A DNA stretch of 64,000 nt from Nitrospira sp. (GCA_005116965.1 SWDG01000023.1:114358-178357), one strand, 5' to 3'; positions 47,390 to 59,200 are shown, counted from the stretch's first letter. A program made the numbers and translations. The notes: a model not told the origin generated them from the sequence alone.

Positions 47390-48610
47390 ATGATACGAAT
47401 CACGTCGCTTTTCTTGGCCCCACTGCTCATGTTCACGGGATGTGAATCCACAGACCGTGTACTCACAAACGCTGAACGGGTGCTCGGGAGCCGAACTAGC
47501 AGGACCGTGCTCGACATTGCCACAGGCAAAGACCCCAAGCAAATACTCAAAGAGCGCGTCGACGCCTATCAGCGAGACCCCGAGGCTGTGATCAGAGATC
47601 TGCGGACGATTCAACGTGATTTCAACACCCTCATGACCGCATTGACCGGACGAGTCCGACAAACCTGGGGCGAGAAGGAAGTGAAGGTCCCGGAACAGAA
47701 GAAGTACGTGAAGTACACCCAGAACTATATGAGCCGAACCATCGTCGACTTCGATAATGGCACGATCGTCGTAGAAACCTTGGATGATAAAGCACCGAAA
47801 GAGAGCTTGAAAAACGCGATCATCACAACCTTGCTCACACCAGACGATCCGCGCTCTGTCGATCTTTTTTCAGACAAGCCTGTCACGCTGACCAGTGACC
47901 GGCCTCCATATTTATTGGGACTAGTACAGGATCAGCAAGGACAGTCAATCCGCACCCCCGCACAAGCGGAAGCGTTGGCAATATCAACGATTGAGGGTGC
48001 AAAGACGCGGACGGTGGACCTGAACGGAGGGACAAAGCAAGCGCTGATCGCCGAAATCAAGATGGTGGCGAACTTCTCGAACAAGCAAGCGGAAAAATAC
48101 CGAGCCACCGTTACCCGATTTGCAGAGCAATTCAAGATCAGCCCAAGTCTCATTTTTGCTGTTATTCGAACGGAAAGCAACTTCAACCCCTTTGCCGTGA
48201 GTTCCGCCCCCGCCTATGGTCTCATGCAGCTCGTACCAACCAGCGGCGGACGAGATGCCTACCGAAAAGCAAAGGGAACGGATACGATTCCATCGCGTGA
48301 ATATCTCTTCGATCCAGAGAATAATATTGAGCTAGGCAGTGCCTATCTTAATGTCCTGTCCTACAATCTGCTTGAAAACATCGGCAATGAGGTCTCGCGA
48401 GAATATTGCGTCATCTCGGCTTATAATACGGGTCCACGAAATGTCTTCAAGACATTCGCCAGTGACAACACGGCTGCCATCAATCAAATTAATAACCTTG
48501 AACCACCAGCAGTCTACGACCGATTACGCAACAACCTCCCCTACCAGGAAACGAGGGACTACCTCGTCAAAGTCGTCACCTTCAGGAAACAGTTCGTGGC
48601 TCTCCCCTAA
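47390..48610 (+). CDS. mltC: MltC-like membrane-bound lytic murein transglycosylase
   Basis: The 406-residue lipoprotein (lipobox LLMFTGC) has an MltC-type N-terminal domain (DUF3393-like, about residues 60-240) and a C-terminal SLT catalytic domain. The catalytic Glu is in VIRTESNFNPFAVSSAPAYG, followed by LMQLVPTSGGRDAY and YCVISAYNTGPRNVFK. It cleaves peptidoglycan glycan strands with formation of 1,6-anhydro ends. The length agrees with E. coli MltC (about 360 residues plus a longer linker). It is probably monocistronic. Confidence 0.9.
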   Translation: MIRITSLFLAPLLMFTGCESTDRVLTNAERVLGSRTSRTVLDIATGKDPKQILKERVDAYQRDPEAVIRDLRTIQRDFNTLMTALTGRVRQTWGEKEVKVPEQKKYVKYTQNYMSRTIVDFDNGTIVVETLDDKAPKESLKNAIITTLLTPDDPRSVDLFSDKPVTLTSDRPPYLLGLVQDQQGQSIRTPAQAEALAISTIEGAKTRTVDLNGGTKQALIAEIKMVANFSNKQAEKYRATVTRFAEQFKISPSLIFAVIRTESNFNPFAVSSAPAYGLMQLVPTSGGRDAYRKAKGTDTIPSREYLFDPENNIELGSAYLNVLSYNLLENIGNEVSREYCVISAYNTGPRNVFKTFASDNTAAINQINNLEPPAVYDRLRNNLPYQETRDYLVKVVTFRKQFVALP

Positions 48611-48684
48611 ATACAAATCAGTGCATGCTGAAGGCCCATAGTACAGTTGGGGACGCTTAATACTCTCGAGGTGGCAGGTGAAAG

Positions 48685-49083
48685 TTAGGCTGTCAACACC
48701 GGCCCAGACTGGGAGAGGTGTGTAATGACACTCTGAAGATGTTGATTCGTGGCTGCCGAGAGTCCCTCAAACTCTACGCCGTATGTGTACTCTTTGCCCC
48801 ACCGAACCGTCGCGGCTTCGATGACCATTGCTGTTGTCTGATCTGGAAACCGAAGATTCATAGCAATTCGGTCTCCTGGCGTAATCACCGCTTCCGTCAT
48901 GACACGTGCCCCTTTAGTGGACACGTCGAAAATTATCCCTAACCCCTGTTCGGCGGCCCCTTTCCTCGTCACACCGACGCGGGCCAATGAACAAGGAAAT
49001 GGAGCCGCCACTCGTACGCGAGGGTGTTTGCGTAATTGTGGGGTATTCTGTCCAGTCATGGCCTTCAAATCTAGATCGTCCAT
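48685..49083 (-). CDS. PilZ-domain protein (c-di-GMP receptor candidate)
   Basis: The 132-residue protein has a single PilZ domain. The RxxxR switch is present in RKHPRVRVAAPF, and the DxSxxG motif in FDVSTKGARVMT, both needed for c-di-GMP binding. ATG 49083 has an AGAGGAAA site. It lies directly after a partial PilZ-like frame at 49071-49352, the two overlapping by 13 bases. A role in surface or motility control is likely but the target is unknown. Confidence 0.87.
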   Translation of the reverse strand: MDDLDLKAMTGQNTPQLRKHPRVRVAAPFPCSLARVGVTRKGAAEQGLGIIFDVSTKGARVMTEAVITPGDRIAMNLRFPDQTTAMVIEAATVRWGKEYTYGVEFEGLSAATNQHLQSVITHLSQSGPVLTA

Positions 49084-49352
49084 ATTGTTTCCTCTTTCGC
49101 CAAGCCTGCAGCCTTGTTGCATTCGGTCAACCATTTACGTAACGGCTGAGCCAGCCTTTTGAGGGCTAGCCCATTGACCAAACCCTTGGTCAGGCGGACC
49201 ACGGCGAGTGCGACCACGGCAGGAACAGTGTCATTGGGTAATTGAAAGGTGAGTGAGATCTGATCACCGGGCTTGATCGATGCCTCAGTGCCCACTCGCA
49301 CGCCGTGTAAAGACGGGTCCACATCCACCTCGTGAGACACAGAGTATCTCAC
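49071..49352 (-). CDS. Short PilZ-like protein, N-terminally reduced
   Basis: The 93-residue frame begins at a GTG and reads RYSVSHEVDVDPSLHGVRVG, then SIKPGDQISLTFQLPND and the C-terminal helix. The strand pattern matches the second half of a PilZ domain. The preceding in-frame codons contain an RxxxR (RPLVR), but no good start lies further upstream because a TAA is in frame. It may be a remnant or may start at an unusual codon. It overlaps the next PilZ gene. Confidence 0.5.
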   Translation of the reverse strand: MRYSVSHEVDVDPSLHGVRVGTEASIKPGDQISLTFQLPNDTVPAVVALAVVRLTKGLVNGLALKRLAQPLRKWLTECNKAAGLAKEETIWTI

Positions 49353-49382
49353 GAGGGGTCGTTTGGGAACTATTTTCGAAAC

Positions 49383-50669
49383 TTATGCACGTATTGCAGG
49401 CGAGGCATTGCGCGGGGATGGCTCGGCGTGATCTCCCCTGGGGTTCGGACGGCGGTGTCGGTTGGCAAACCTCGAGCGACTTGGAGCGGAACGCTCGTCC
49501 CGATGTGTCCGACTATCCTCGCCATGAATCACAGGCAACGCAGTTCCGCTTCCCGGCGCAAGCGGGACTGCATGTCCCAGGAGGCGCTCAATGTCTCGAA
49601 GTTGCTGCCGGTCTTCGCCCGTCACAAAACTTGTGGCGCGGCCGGTTGTCTTCATTCGAGCCGTGCGGCCAATACGATGGACGTAATCTTCGGGGCAATT
49701 GGGTAGATCGAAATTGATCACGTGGCCGATGTTCGCGACATCGATCCCTCGTGCAGCAATATCCGTCGCGACCAGCACCCGGAAGGACCCGCGTCTAAAA
49801 CCCTCTAGCGCGGCGCGCCTCTGTGAGAGACTCCGGTCTCCATGCAACACGGCCACTCGATGGCCTTCGCTACCCAGCATACGCCCCAACCGATCGGCAC
49901 GGTGCTTCGTCCTGGTGAACACCAGAGCCGTATCCTGATCGGCCTTCAATAACGACAAGAGAAGATCGGGCTTCTCGCCGTGGGAGGTGTAATGGATCCC
50001 CTGCGTGACCCCATCGGCTGTCGTGGCAGACGGTGCGACCATGACGCGCACCGGATTGTTCACATTGGCTTGAACCAATCGAGCCAGATCTGTCGGCAGG
50101 GTGGCCGAGAAGAGAAGAGTCTGTCGCTCTTCAGGCAACGCATCAAGAATCTGATTGATCTGAGGCGCAAAGCCCATATCCAACATCCGGTCCGCTTCAT
50201 CTAACACCAAGATCTTCATGGATGACAAAACAACCGTGCCGTTCCACATGTGATCCAGAAGACGGCCCGGCGTCGCTATCAAGATGTCCGGTCTCTGTCG
50301 CAAGCCCCGCACTTGGGCTTGCATATCGGCGCCTCCAACTATGACGGTCGCGGAAATGCGCCGACTCCGGCCAAGTTTCTCAATCGTCGTCAGAGTCTGC
50401 AATGCCAGCTCACGGGTTGGCGCTAAGATCAATGCCTGCGGTTGCCCCTTCGGCAATGCGGCGAGTCGTTCGACGATTGGAATGACAAAGGCTGCCGTTT
50501 TACCCGTCCCGGTCTGGGCACATCCAATGACATCTCGCCCAGCGAGCGCGGGCGGAATGGCTTGTTCTTGAATGGGCGTGGGTGATGCGAACCCGGCATC
50601 AGCCAGGTCCCGGAGAAGCGCCTCGGACAAACCGAGTGCGTGAAAATTGGCGTGAACAGACGTATCCAC
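49383..50669 (-). CDS. DEAD-box ATP-dependent RNA helicase (RhlE-like)
   Basis: The 428-residue protein has all core motifs: Q motif (FASPTPIQEQAIPPALAGRD), I (AQTGTGKTAAF), Ia (PTRELALQ), Ib (TPGRLLDHM), II (DEADRMLDMGF), III (SAT), IV-V (VLVATDIAARGIDV) and VI (HRIGRTARM). The C-terminus is short and Arg/Pro-rich, consistent with RhlE-like helicases active in ribosome assembly and RNA turnover, but subfamily naming is uncertain. GTG 50669 has an AAGGAT site. It is encoded upstream of the PilZ-like frames. Confidence 0.94.
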   Translation of the reverse strand: MDTSVHANFHALGLSEALLRDLADAGFASPTPIQEQAIPPALAGRDVIGCAQTGTGKTAAFVIPIVERLAALPKGQPQALILAPTRELALQTLTTIEKLGRSRRISATVIVGGADMQAQVRGLRQRPDILIATPGRLLDHMWNGTVVLSSMKILVLDEADRMLDMGFAPQINQILDALPEERQTLLFSATLPTDLARLVQANVNNPVRVMVAPSATTADGVTQGIHYTSHGEKPDLLLSLLKADQDTALVFTRTKHRADRLGRMLGSEGHRVAVLHGDRSLSQRRAALEGFRRGSFRVLVATDIAARGIDVANIGHVINFDLPNCPEDYVHRIGRTARMKTTGRATSFVTGEDRQQLRDIERLLGHAVPLAPGSGTALPVIHGEDSRTHRDERSAPSRSRFANRHRRPNPRGDHAEPSPRNASPAIRA

Positions 50670-51222
50670 TACGTTATCCTTTCAGTATGATCGCATTATG
50701 ACGGGATCAGAGAACCGATGGGAGAGACAACCGAGAAGGGTGCAACTCCAAACTGGACCTGGTCGCGATGCGATCGCGAAGTCCGGTATAGTTTGAACAT
50801 CTCCTCGCCGGACAACCACGAGGTAAATGTATTGTCACCTTACAGCATGGCCATCCTGGCGTCAACCAGTTCTTCAATAGATACGAAAGACTAGATAATT
50901 GATAGATCATACGCCTTGCCGCCTGTCCTACACCATAGAGCCCTGTGGCAAGGTTTGACTCCTTCATAAATTACATGTTATAAGAATCTTCCTTATAAGC
51001 TATATTCCTCTCCTGGCACTCCCCGTACTCACTCCCAGTGTTGGCACGATAGTCTGTGTAGTATCACCAACCTGATGCTGTCTCCACCTGAATGGTAGAG
51101 GCAGACATCCAGATAGCTTGGCAGGTCCATTAGTGGAGCTGAATCAGAGCTATTGAGTTTCTCTGTCAGACAGCCACTGACTTGAGCTTCGTGTTTGTAC
51201 AGTTTGTACAGAAGGACGCTCC
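50670..51222. other. Intergenic region between the helicase and a small basic protein
   Basis: About 550 bases with no convincing gene; minus-strand open frames (for example 51029-51346) show no motif. It contains the promoter of the helicase and the tandem repeat at 51194-51211. AT-rich stretches occur at 50980-51010. Confidence 0.4.
51194..51211. repeat. Tandem 9-bp repeat (TTTGTACAG twice)
   Basis: TTTGTACAG occurs at 51194-51202 and directly again at 51203-51211, just before the ribosome site of the next gene. Each unit contains the palindrome TGTACA. It could be an operator or a short slippage repeat. Confidence 0.5.
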
Positions 51223-51510
51223 ATGAATCTCGCTTCAGTTTGGAAAAGTCGCAAAGCAGGAAAGAAAAAATCCGCTCATAAACCGAAAATCCGCTGGCAA
51301 CTTCTAGGGTTGACTGATCCCAATTCGGTCGACAATACATCCTCAATCGACGTCATCAGACGCGAAGTCGCTTCGTTGGCGAGACATAGCTTTGGAGAGG
51401 ATACCCGTTTGCGTTCCACGACCAAGGCAAGCAAATCTTCAGACGTGAGGAAGAAATCATTCAGTACCGGGCGCCGTGGAGAGACCGACCAGACACGGGA
51501 CACCATCTAA
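51223..51510 (+). CDS. Small basic hypothetical protein
   Basis: The 95-residue product is rich in Lys, Arg and Ser (WKSRKAGKKKSAHKPKIRWQ). No domain is recognised. ATG 51223 has an AAGGA site nine bases upstream. A minus-strand frame overlaps it but lacks a site. Support is the ribosome site and the frame only. Confidence 0.5.
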   Translation: MNLASVWKSRKAGKKKSAHKPKIRWQLLGLTDPNSVDNTSSIDVIRREVASLARHSFGEDTRLRSTTKASKSSDVRKKSFSTGRRGETDQTRDTI

Positions 51511-51720
51511 GTGATAGCGTATCTGTAAACGGTTCAGCGAGAAAACATACTCATATCCACCGTTCAGAACTTCATCCAATGGCTCATTCACAATCTTCTC
51601 GTACGGCTGCATTGCGGTACCCAACAGGAGTAATTGGTGTCTTCCTCTATAGTTACTTCGCACCGCCAGACGAACGCTAGATCTTAATTGTCGAGATGCG
51701 CGCGGCATCCAACATGATAC

Positions 51721-51990
51721 ATGGTCATGAGTAACTGCATCTTGTATGTCGGCGGCCTTGCGGAAGCGACTTCCGATTGTCAACTCCGCGACTTATTCGG
51801 AACCTATGGCGCCGTCGTTCGCGTCCATGTCATCCGACACAAACACAGTGGAAAATCTGCCGGCTATGGTTTTGTGGAAATGGGCTCAGGTGAGCAAGCT
51901 CGCCATGCCGTCAGTGCCCTGGAAGGGGCCTTGTTTGCAGGCAATTGCTTGCGACTCTACGTCACGACTTATGCATCCATTCTCGCCTAA
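51721..51990 (+). CDS. RNA-recognition-motif (RRM) protein
   Basis: The 89-residue protein is a single RRM. RNP2 is ILYVGGLAEA and RNP1 is SAGYGFVEM, with the usual beta-alpha-beta-beta-alpha-beta order and length. Such short RRM proteins (Rbp/cold-inducible type) occur in cyanobacteria and many other bacteria and bind single-stranded RNA. Start at ATG 51721 or 51727. Confidence 0.88.
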   Translation: MVMSNCILYVGGLAEATSDCQLRDLFGTYGAVVRVHVIRHKHSGKSAGYGFVEMGSGEQARHAVSALEGALFAGNCLRLYVTTYASILA

Positions 51991-52140
51991 ATTTCCCATC
52001 AGATAGGGGCAGGGGGATTTACCAATGCGGCACATGCAGTGCGATCCACGTTTCTGGACGGATGACATCTGGAGATCAGGGTCCAGCATTCAGCAGTTGC
52101 AGACTGCTCCATACATGGCACAGCAACCGAAACCGACGCG

Positions 52141-52542
52141 CTATTTCTTTCTCCTGCAAATCTCGACAGTCGCTTCGACTTGACCATCTCTTGGACTGAC
52201 CATCAACAGCATCCCTTTGTGCTCCAGGGCTCTCTTAAACAACGTGGCATAACCATCATCGTATTGACGTTCCTCGATCGTGGTCTTGCCGCTTTTGCGA
52301 TCGTATGCACTTTCGAAAACAAATGCGTCCACAGTCTGCGTGCCATTCCCTCGCGCTTTGCTCGTGACGCGCCAGAAACGATTCTCCGGATCGAGTATCC
52401 CGTTCGAGGTGTCCAGGGCGGCATTAGAACATAGCTTCACACCTTTCGACACCTCCACATATTCACCTCTATCCATAAATTGGGCGAAGCCTGACAAGGG
52501 ACATCCAATAACGATTGCAAAAACTAGTAAGTGCCTCAACAT
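52141..52542 (-). CDS. Small secreted protein of unknown function
   Basis: The 133-residue product has a signal peptide (MLRHLLVFAIVIGC ending SGFAQ). The mature protein has two Cys (VKLCSNAA near the N-terminus and VEICRRKK at the C-terminus) that may form a disulphide. It is rich in charged residues, with no recognised family. ATG 52542 has a GGAGG site eight bases upstream. It is followed on the same strand by nothing obvious and lies about 240 bases from another small secreted protein gene. Confidence 0.72.
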   Translation of the reverse strand: MLRHLLVFAIVIGCPLSGFAQFMDRGEYVEVSKGVKLCSNAALDTSNGILDPENRFWRVTSKARGNGTQTVDAFVFESAYDRKSGKTTIEERQYDDGYATLFKRALEHKGMLLMVSPRDGQVEATVEICRRKK

Positions 52543-52783
52543 GTAATCCTCCGTCGTCAAGATAGTTGAAAGCTATTTGCGCATAGCCAAGCAAATTCAA
52601 CGGAACGACATACGCACGCACCTCGGATATTCCCATTCGAAATTCGCTCTATCTTTCCATTCGGACCTCTTTCACACTGCGGCTTGACCTGGACTTCTGT
52701 CACCGTACCCTGCCTCTATTCATTCCTTCACTTGCCCCAATACGAGATTCATGGGAACTACACCGTGGGCTTACGCGTCTGCC

Positions 52784-53095
52784 TTATTTCTTTGGTATCC
52801 GTATACCTTCCTTCATCGACGGTTCAAGCGCGCCCTTTATCGGGTCGACGACTTGGGGCTCCAGCATCCCGGTATTCTTGGGATCAATCAGCATCATGCC
52901 CATGGTTGTATCTCCAGACTTCGCGGCCTCCCCAATAGATTGGCTATAGGTTAAGTTGTTCCGACCCGTATCGTTCGCAAACTCTCCGTGTGACGGATAC
53001 CCAGGATGCTTGGGCAACATCGCCGGATTCGCCATGGCAAGCATGGTCATTCCGAGACACACGAGTCCTGCCATGATAATTGCAAGAAGTTTCAT
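52784..53095 (-). CDS. Small secreted protein, Met-rich signal peptide
   Basis: The 103-residue product has a signal peptide (MKLLAIIMAGLVCLGMTMLA then MANP). The mature part contains PKHPGYPSHGEFANDTGRN and ends LEPSMKEGIRIPKK. No family is recognised. ATG 53095 with GGGG about nine bases upstream is preferred over the TTG at 53152. It lies about 180 bases from the end of the glucan synthase gene. Confidence 0.7.
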   Translation of the reverse strand: MKLLAIIMAGLVCLGMTMLAMANPAMLPKHPGYPSHGEFANDTGRNNLTYSQSIGEAAKSGDTTMGMMLIDPKNTGMLEPQVVDPIKGALEPSMKEGIRIPKK

Positions 53096-53273
53096 GATGA
53101 AGACCCCTTTCGTTAAACACTCTGCTATTCCCTCGACAGAAGACGATCCCAATCCGTGACCAGGAAATCGCCTCTGTCAGCACCCTAACAACCGGAGGTT
53201 CTCAGGCTATGCGGGCACCCTATTAACTGTTTTAGTTAATCATCTGACGCGAGACTAACTTTACATACCTCAA

Positions 53274-56200
53274 TCATCCGAGCTCGATGCGAAGGTGGTG
53301 TTCACCGTCCTTGACGAGAGGGATATGGTCGCGAGCGTTCAATGGGTTGCCATCAAGCTCTACCAGCGTCACGCCGCGGCTCACATGGCGTGGATTTTCC
53401 ACCACGATGTCATAGGTCGCCGAATGATACCGGAAACGAATCGAGTATCTCGGCCAGTGGCGTGGAACACAGGGATCGATAGAGAGCGTGGCACCACGCA
53501 AGCGGAAACCGAGCATCCATTCCATACCGGCCCGGTAGAGCCAACCCGCTGCGCCGCTGTACCAGGTCCATCCCCCGCGTCCGACATGTGGAGGCTCGCC
53601 GTACACGTCGCCGGCGACGACGTAAGGCTCGACTTTGTAGCGCTGGACGCTCGCTCGCGAGGAGACCCGATGAACAGGGTTCAACAGACGGAACAACTCG
53701 CAGGCCTTGTCACCTTCACCCAATGCCGCGAAGGCCAGCACGGTCCAGACCGCCGCGTGGGTATATTGGCCACCGTTTTCTCGGACGCCAGGGACATAGC
53801 CTTTGATATAGCCGGGATCCCTCGACATCTGATCAAAGGGTGGTGTCAACAGACGGATCAGTCCATCCCGCCGACTCACAAGATGCCGTTCCACCGCAGC
53901 CATGGCGCGCGCGCCGCGGTCCGGATCTGCCGCGCCGCTGATCACCCCCCAGGACTGAGCAATGGAATCGATGCGGCATTCCGGGTCTGCAGCGGAACCG
54001 AGTGGCGTCCCGTCATCGAAGTACGCGCGACGGTACCACTCTCCGTCCCACCCGTCCCGCTCAATCGCGGCCTTTAACGCACTCACATGCAGACGCCAGG
54101 CTTCGGCACGAGCACGCTCCCCGCGCTGAACCGCCACCTTGGCGAACTCCCAGAGCACCGTGTGCAAAAACCACCCGAGCCAGACACTCTCCCCCCTGCC
54201 CTGCTGGCCCACACGGCTCATTCCGTCATTCCAGTCTCCGGTACCCATGAGCGGAAGGCCGTGACTGCCGACGACAAGGCTCCGATCCAACGCACGCGCA
54301 CAATGTTCAAAAAGGGTAGCGTTCGTCTGCGACACACGTGGCTCAAAATAAGATTCATGTTGCCCCTCAGCCAATGCCGGGCCTTCTAGAAAGGACACCA
54401 TTTCGTCCAGCACGGTCATATCGCCGGTCACTTCAAGAAATTGGATCACCGCGTACGGCAACCAAAGCAGATCGTCGGAAATGCGGGTCCGCACACCGCG
54501 TCCGGACGGAGGATGCCACCAATGCTGGACGTCGCCCTCGACAAACTGCCGCGCGGCCGCCCGCAGCAAATGCTCGCGCGTGACATCGGGTGCCGCCACA
54601 CTCAGGGCCATGACATCTTGAAGTTGATCGCGAAACCCATAGGCCCCGCTCAACTGATAGAACGCCGCACGTGCCCAAACCCGGCACACCAACGTTTGAT
54701 ACAGCACCCATCGATTCAAAAAGATGTCCATCGCACGTTCAGGCGTATGGACCTGTACGACGCCCAAGAGGTCGTCCCATCGACTGATGACCTCACGCAG
54801 GAGCACGTTCACGTCCGCCCCACGATAGCGATTGAGCAGGAGACGAGCCTGCTCTCTGTCCGCTGTCTGACCTAGAAACCAGACGATTTCGGCGCGTTCG
54901 CCTGCTGCCAACTCAATCGACAGTTGAAGGGCCCCACAAGAATCGAGACCCGCTCCGACCCTTCCGGATAATGCACCTCCTATTTCCAACGCCAGAGGTT
55001 GCTCGAAAGTTCCATTACGGCCAAGAAATTCCCTGCGATCACCGGTCCATGAGGTGTGTGTTCCGGCAAGATCGGTAAAGGCGATGCGTCCAGCGAATTC
55101 GCCGCCTAACATACTGCGCGCAAAGAGCGCCCCGGTCCCAGGATCGATCTCGGTGATAATGTAGGGTGCGGACTCACTACGGGAACTCCCGAGCACCCAC
55201 TCAACATAGGCCGTCACTGAGAGGCGTCTCGATCGGCCGGACATATTCTGTAGCGTCAATCGAGAGATCTTGATCGGATCTTCAGGCGGTACGAATTGCA
55301 GCAATTCTGCCAAGACGCCGTGAGAACCATGATGGAAGCGGCTATAGCCCTGTCCGTGACAGGCAACATAGGGAGCCGGATCGTCGCGAATCGGCAGCGC
55401 CGTCGGACCCCAGACCTCTCCGGAATCGTCATCACGGATATAGAGCACCTCACCCGACGGATCAGAGACCGGATCGTTCGACCAGGGCGTCAGCTGATTC
55501 TCGTGGCTGTTCAATGACCAGGTAAACCCGGAGCCGGACTCCGACACGAGGAACCCGAACGACGGGTTCGCGATGACGTTGACCCAGGGGCGTGGCGTCC
55601 GAATACCTTCGCCGAGAATCGTGACATATTCGCGTCCATCGTCTGCGAAGCCGCCCAAGCCATTAAAGAATTCGAGTTCACGTTCAGGCACCGGCACATC
55701 CAAGCGTTTGCCCAGGCGTGGAGAAGACGAGTTCGTCGAGGTCACACGGCTCATGCGCGGTAAGCGACTGACCTGCTCCGCCAACGTCCCGCGCCGGCCG
55801 AGCAGAACGACCCGAGCGACCTGCTGCAGCAGCATTCGATCCTGCGCGGAGAGCAGGTCGGTTCGCAGGAGATAAATACTACCTCGTGCCCCGCCGGCAT
55901 CCGGGCAGAGGCGCAACCTACTGCCCCGCACAAGCCCTTCCAACGAACCTTGCAACCCCTGCTCATACGACGAGGCCTTCTCATTCAGGATGATCACATC
56001 GGTCGATAATTGCTTCATCCGCCAGTATTCATGCGCTCTGAGCAATTGCCGGACGATATCGACATTATCCGCGTTGTCGATGCAGGCCAACACGATAGGC
56101 AGATCGCCTGAGATACCATGGGCCCACAGCGCCGCACGGTCCACCACACCCTGGCTCAGTACTTCAGAGGATGGTCGCAGTGAGACATCGGAATACAGCA

Positions 56201-59200
56201 CGGCATTGGCCAGTTGCTGGAACAGTTGGGCCTCATCTGTCTCGATACCGAGGTGATGGAGTTGCACTCGCGCTTGGGTCCAGGCCAGCGACAGGGCACG
56301 CTCAAAGACTCTCGGGTCGCTGTACTTGTCGGCTAACTCCAACACGTCATCGCGGGTAGAGCCGACAATGGTTGAAAACACCAGGCGTACGGTCCCGCCT
56401 GCAGGCACCCGCACCGTACGGCGCAAGCTCATCACCGGGTCAAGCACGGATCCAACGGTATTCGAGAGCGTCCGCCCATCGATCATCGAGACCGCCGTGC
56501 GGACATGGTGCCCTCGTCCAAGAAACCGCGCGCGATCCGTTTCATATTGCAGGGCGCCCACGGTGTCTCCTTCGACCACCACCACCTGGGCCACCCACAC
56601 CGTCGCTTCTTCATCCGATCGCCTGCGACGCGTCGCGAGTACCGCACCGACCTCCGGCACGAATTCGGTTTGCACGAACAGATTGGCAAAAGCCGGATGG
56701 GCCACATCGGCGGCCTGTGAAGTCAGGGACAGCTCGGCATAGGAGGTCACTTGCAGATCGCATGTGCGCGCGCCCATGTTGGTGACCGAGATACGCCGCA
56801 CTTCGGCGTCGTCCTCGGACGACACCACAAGTTCGAGCGTCGTGTTCCAGTCACCGTCCCGTCTGGTAATTTCGGCCCGTTCTTCGGTAAACGACACCTC
56901 ATAGTCGTCGGCCTCGACGCCGCTGGGCTGATACCCGGCCGACCAGACAGACCCCGTCTGCATATCGCGCAGAAACAGATAAGACCCCCAGCAGTCCCGC
57001 GTCGCATCCTCACGCCAGCGTGTCACCGCGATATCTCGCCACCGGCTGTACCCCGAGCCTGCCGTGGTCAGCATGACCGCATACTGCCCATTGGACAGCA
57101 GATGCGTCCGTGGAGTTACCTCATGGGGCGCGGTAAATCGCCGCACGACCGGCGGGATGAGGTCGCGAACCTGCGCCGCGGCCGCGACTTCTTCTGCGCG
57201 CGGGCGTGTCACCGGCACGTCGCGCGGAGTCCTTTCCTGGAGCAGCAGTTCCGTCGCTCGGACGATCGGCTCCGCATGAAAACGGTTTCTCATCAATCCG
57301 TTGTTCAAGACATTCGCGATCGAGACCAACGACATGCCTTGATGATGCGACATATACGCCCGCACGATGGCCACGTCTTTTCCTTCTGGTACCCGCGTCC
57401 CCGTGTAATCCAGCGCTTCATAAAACCCGTAGGTTCCTCTCCCTCCGGCCTCGGCGAGGCGCCCGAAGCCTTGCGTGGCTTCCATAGGACTGATCATCGC
57501 CGCGAGGGCAGTGGCATAGGGCGCGACGACCACATCCTCACTAAGGCCTCGCTTGAGCCCCAGGCCCGGCACACCAAAACTGGAATACTGGTACGTCAAG
57601 TCGAGGTCACGGGCATTATAGGCCGATTCTGAAACACCCCAGGGCACGCCTCGCTCTCTCCCATATTGAATCTGCCGACGGACGATCAGCTCATACGTCC
57701 GGGACAGCAAGCTCCCTGCCGGAAAACGCATCACTAGCGCCGGCATGAGGTATTCAAAGATGGAGCCCGACCAGGACACAAGCGCCGAACCGTCTTCCAC
57801 AGGTGTCAGGGCGCGGCCCAGGTGAAACCAATGCGCGGACGGCACATCGCCCTTGGCGATGGCGATAAAGCTCGCCAGCCTGGCTTCTGACGCCAGCAAG
57901 TCGTAGCAGCTGGGGTCCAGGCTGTTCTCCGGCATGCGATAGCCGATGGACAACAGCTTGCGGGTCGGATCGAAAAGAAATGTGAAATCCATGGCGTGAA
58001 CCATGCGCTCCGCATGCTGCGCGATCGCCGCCAGACGGCGGACCAAGCCCGTGATGTCAGCACCCGCGTGCCGTATGGCATCAGCCAAAAAGGTGATTCT
58101 TGCCAAGGTGCCCCGATCCTGTGAGGGACGACTGAGCAAGCCCTCCCGTAAGTGCTCGAGCGCACGAAGCGCAGCCGCAAACCGCTCAGGGGCAGCCGCC
58201 AGCGTGGGAACGGGTTGGAAGAACGGCGCAATCACCACCCACTCCGGCGATGGCCCCGACGGATGGTCGAACAGAGCCGCCCGGTCTTTCGCACTGAAGC
58301 GCACCCAGGGAAGCAACAATTCTACGTCCCGGAGATGGCTTTCCACGCAGGCCCGAACCGCATCGGCCCACGTACGCAATTCCCCATCGTGCTCATCACC
58401 GCGCTCCTGTCCCAGTGCCTGAGCCATATCCGCAACGGTATGAGACAAGGCGGTGAGCTGGTCGAACCTGGCGGTCCAGCCGGCGGGATCGACCGGTCTC
58501 GACAAGAGCGCCATGGCCAGCACATCGACGGCTTGGCTCAGCTGCTTCCTGGTCACCGTGTGGGTCGGTCGCTGATCTGGAATCTCCTCCAGCGCATCGC
58601 GTAACAGTTGGATGGCATCATCGATCCCGGCAAACACATCGTCGTTGATGGAAGATTGTTGAATCAGCTCGCGGCATCCATTTCCCACGACCAACAAATG
58701 TCCCGCGAGATTTCCACTATCAACGGAGGACACATACTTCGGATCCAGCGGATGAAGGGTACGTGTGTCGTACCAATTATAGAAATGCCCGCGAAACAAC
58801 TCGAGACGGTTCATGGTCGCCAGTGTGGCTTCCAGTCGTTCGGTCGCGTCGAGGGTCCCCAGCCATCCGAGGTCACGGGCAACCAGGGTTGAGAGCAAAT
58901 AGAGTCCGATGTTGGTCGGCGACGTGCGATGGGCGACGACGGGCTTTGGATCTTCTTGAAAGTTATCAGGCGGCAGCGCATGGTCCTCGGGCGACACGAA
59001 CGTTTCAAAGAACCGCCAGGTCCGGCGCGCAATTAATCGGAGCGCCCGCGCATCGGCCGGAGAAATCGGCTCGGCCCCCAGGAGTCGAGGCGGCAGACTG
59101 ACCCACCGGGCCACGGCAGGAGCCGACATCCAGAGCAGGACGAACGGAGCGGCGGCGGCCCAGGACTCATCGCGCCCCAACAGGACCACCCCACCAGCTG

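Noticed and set aside
53295..54077. Long plus-strand open frames opposite the glucan synthase (for example 53295-54077, 56751-57632, 60963-61451)
   Set aside because: They are antisense shadows of the long, motif-rich minus-strand gene, lack ribosome sites and show no domains.
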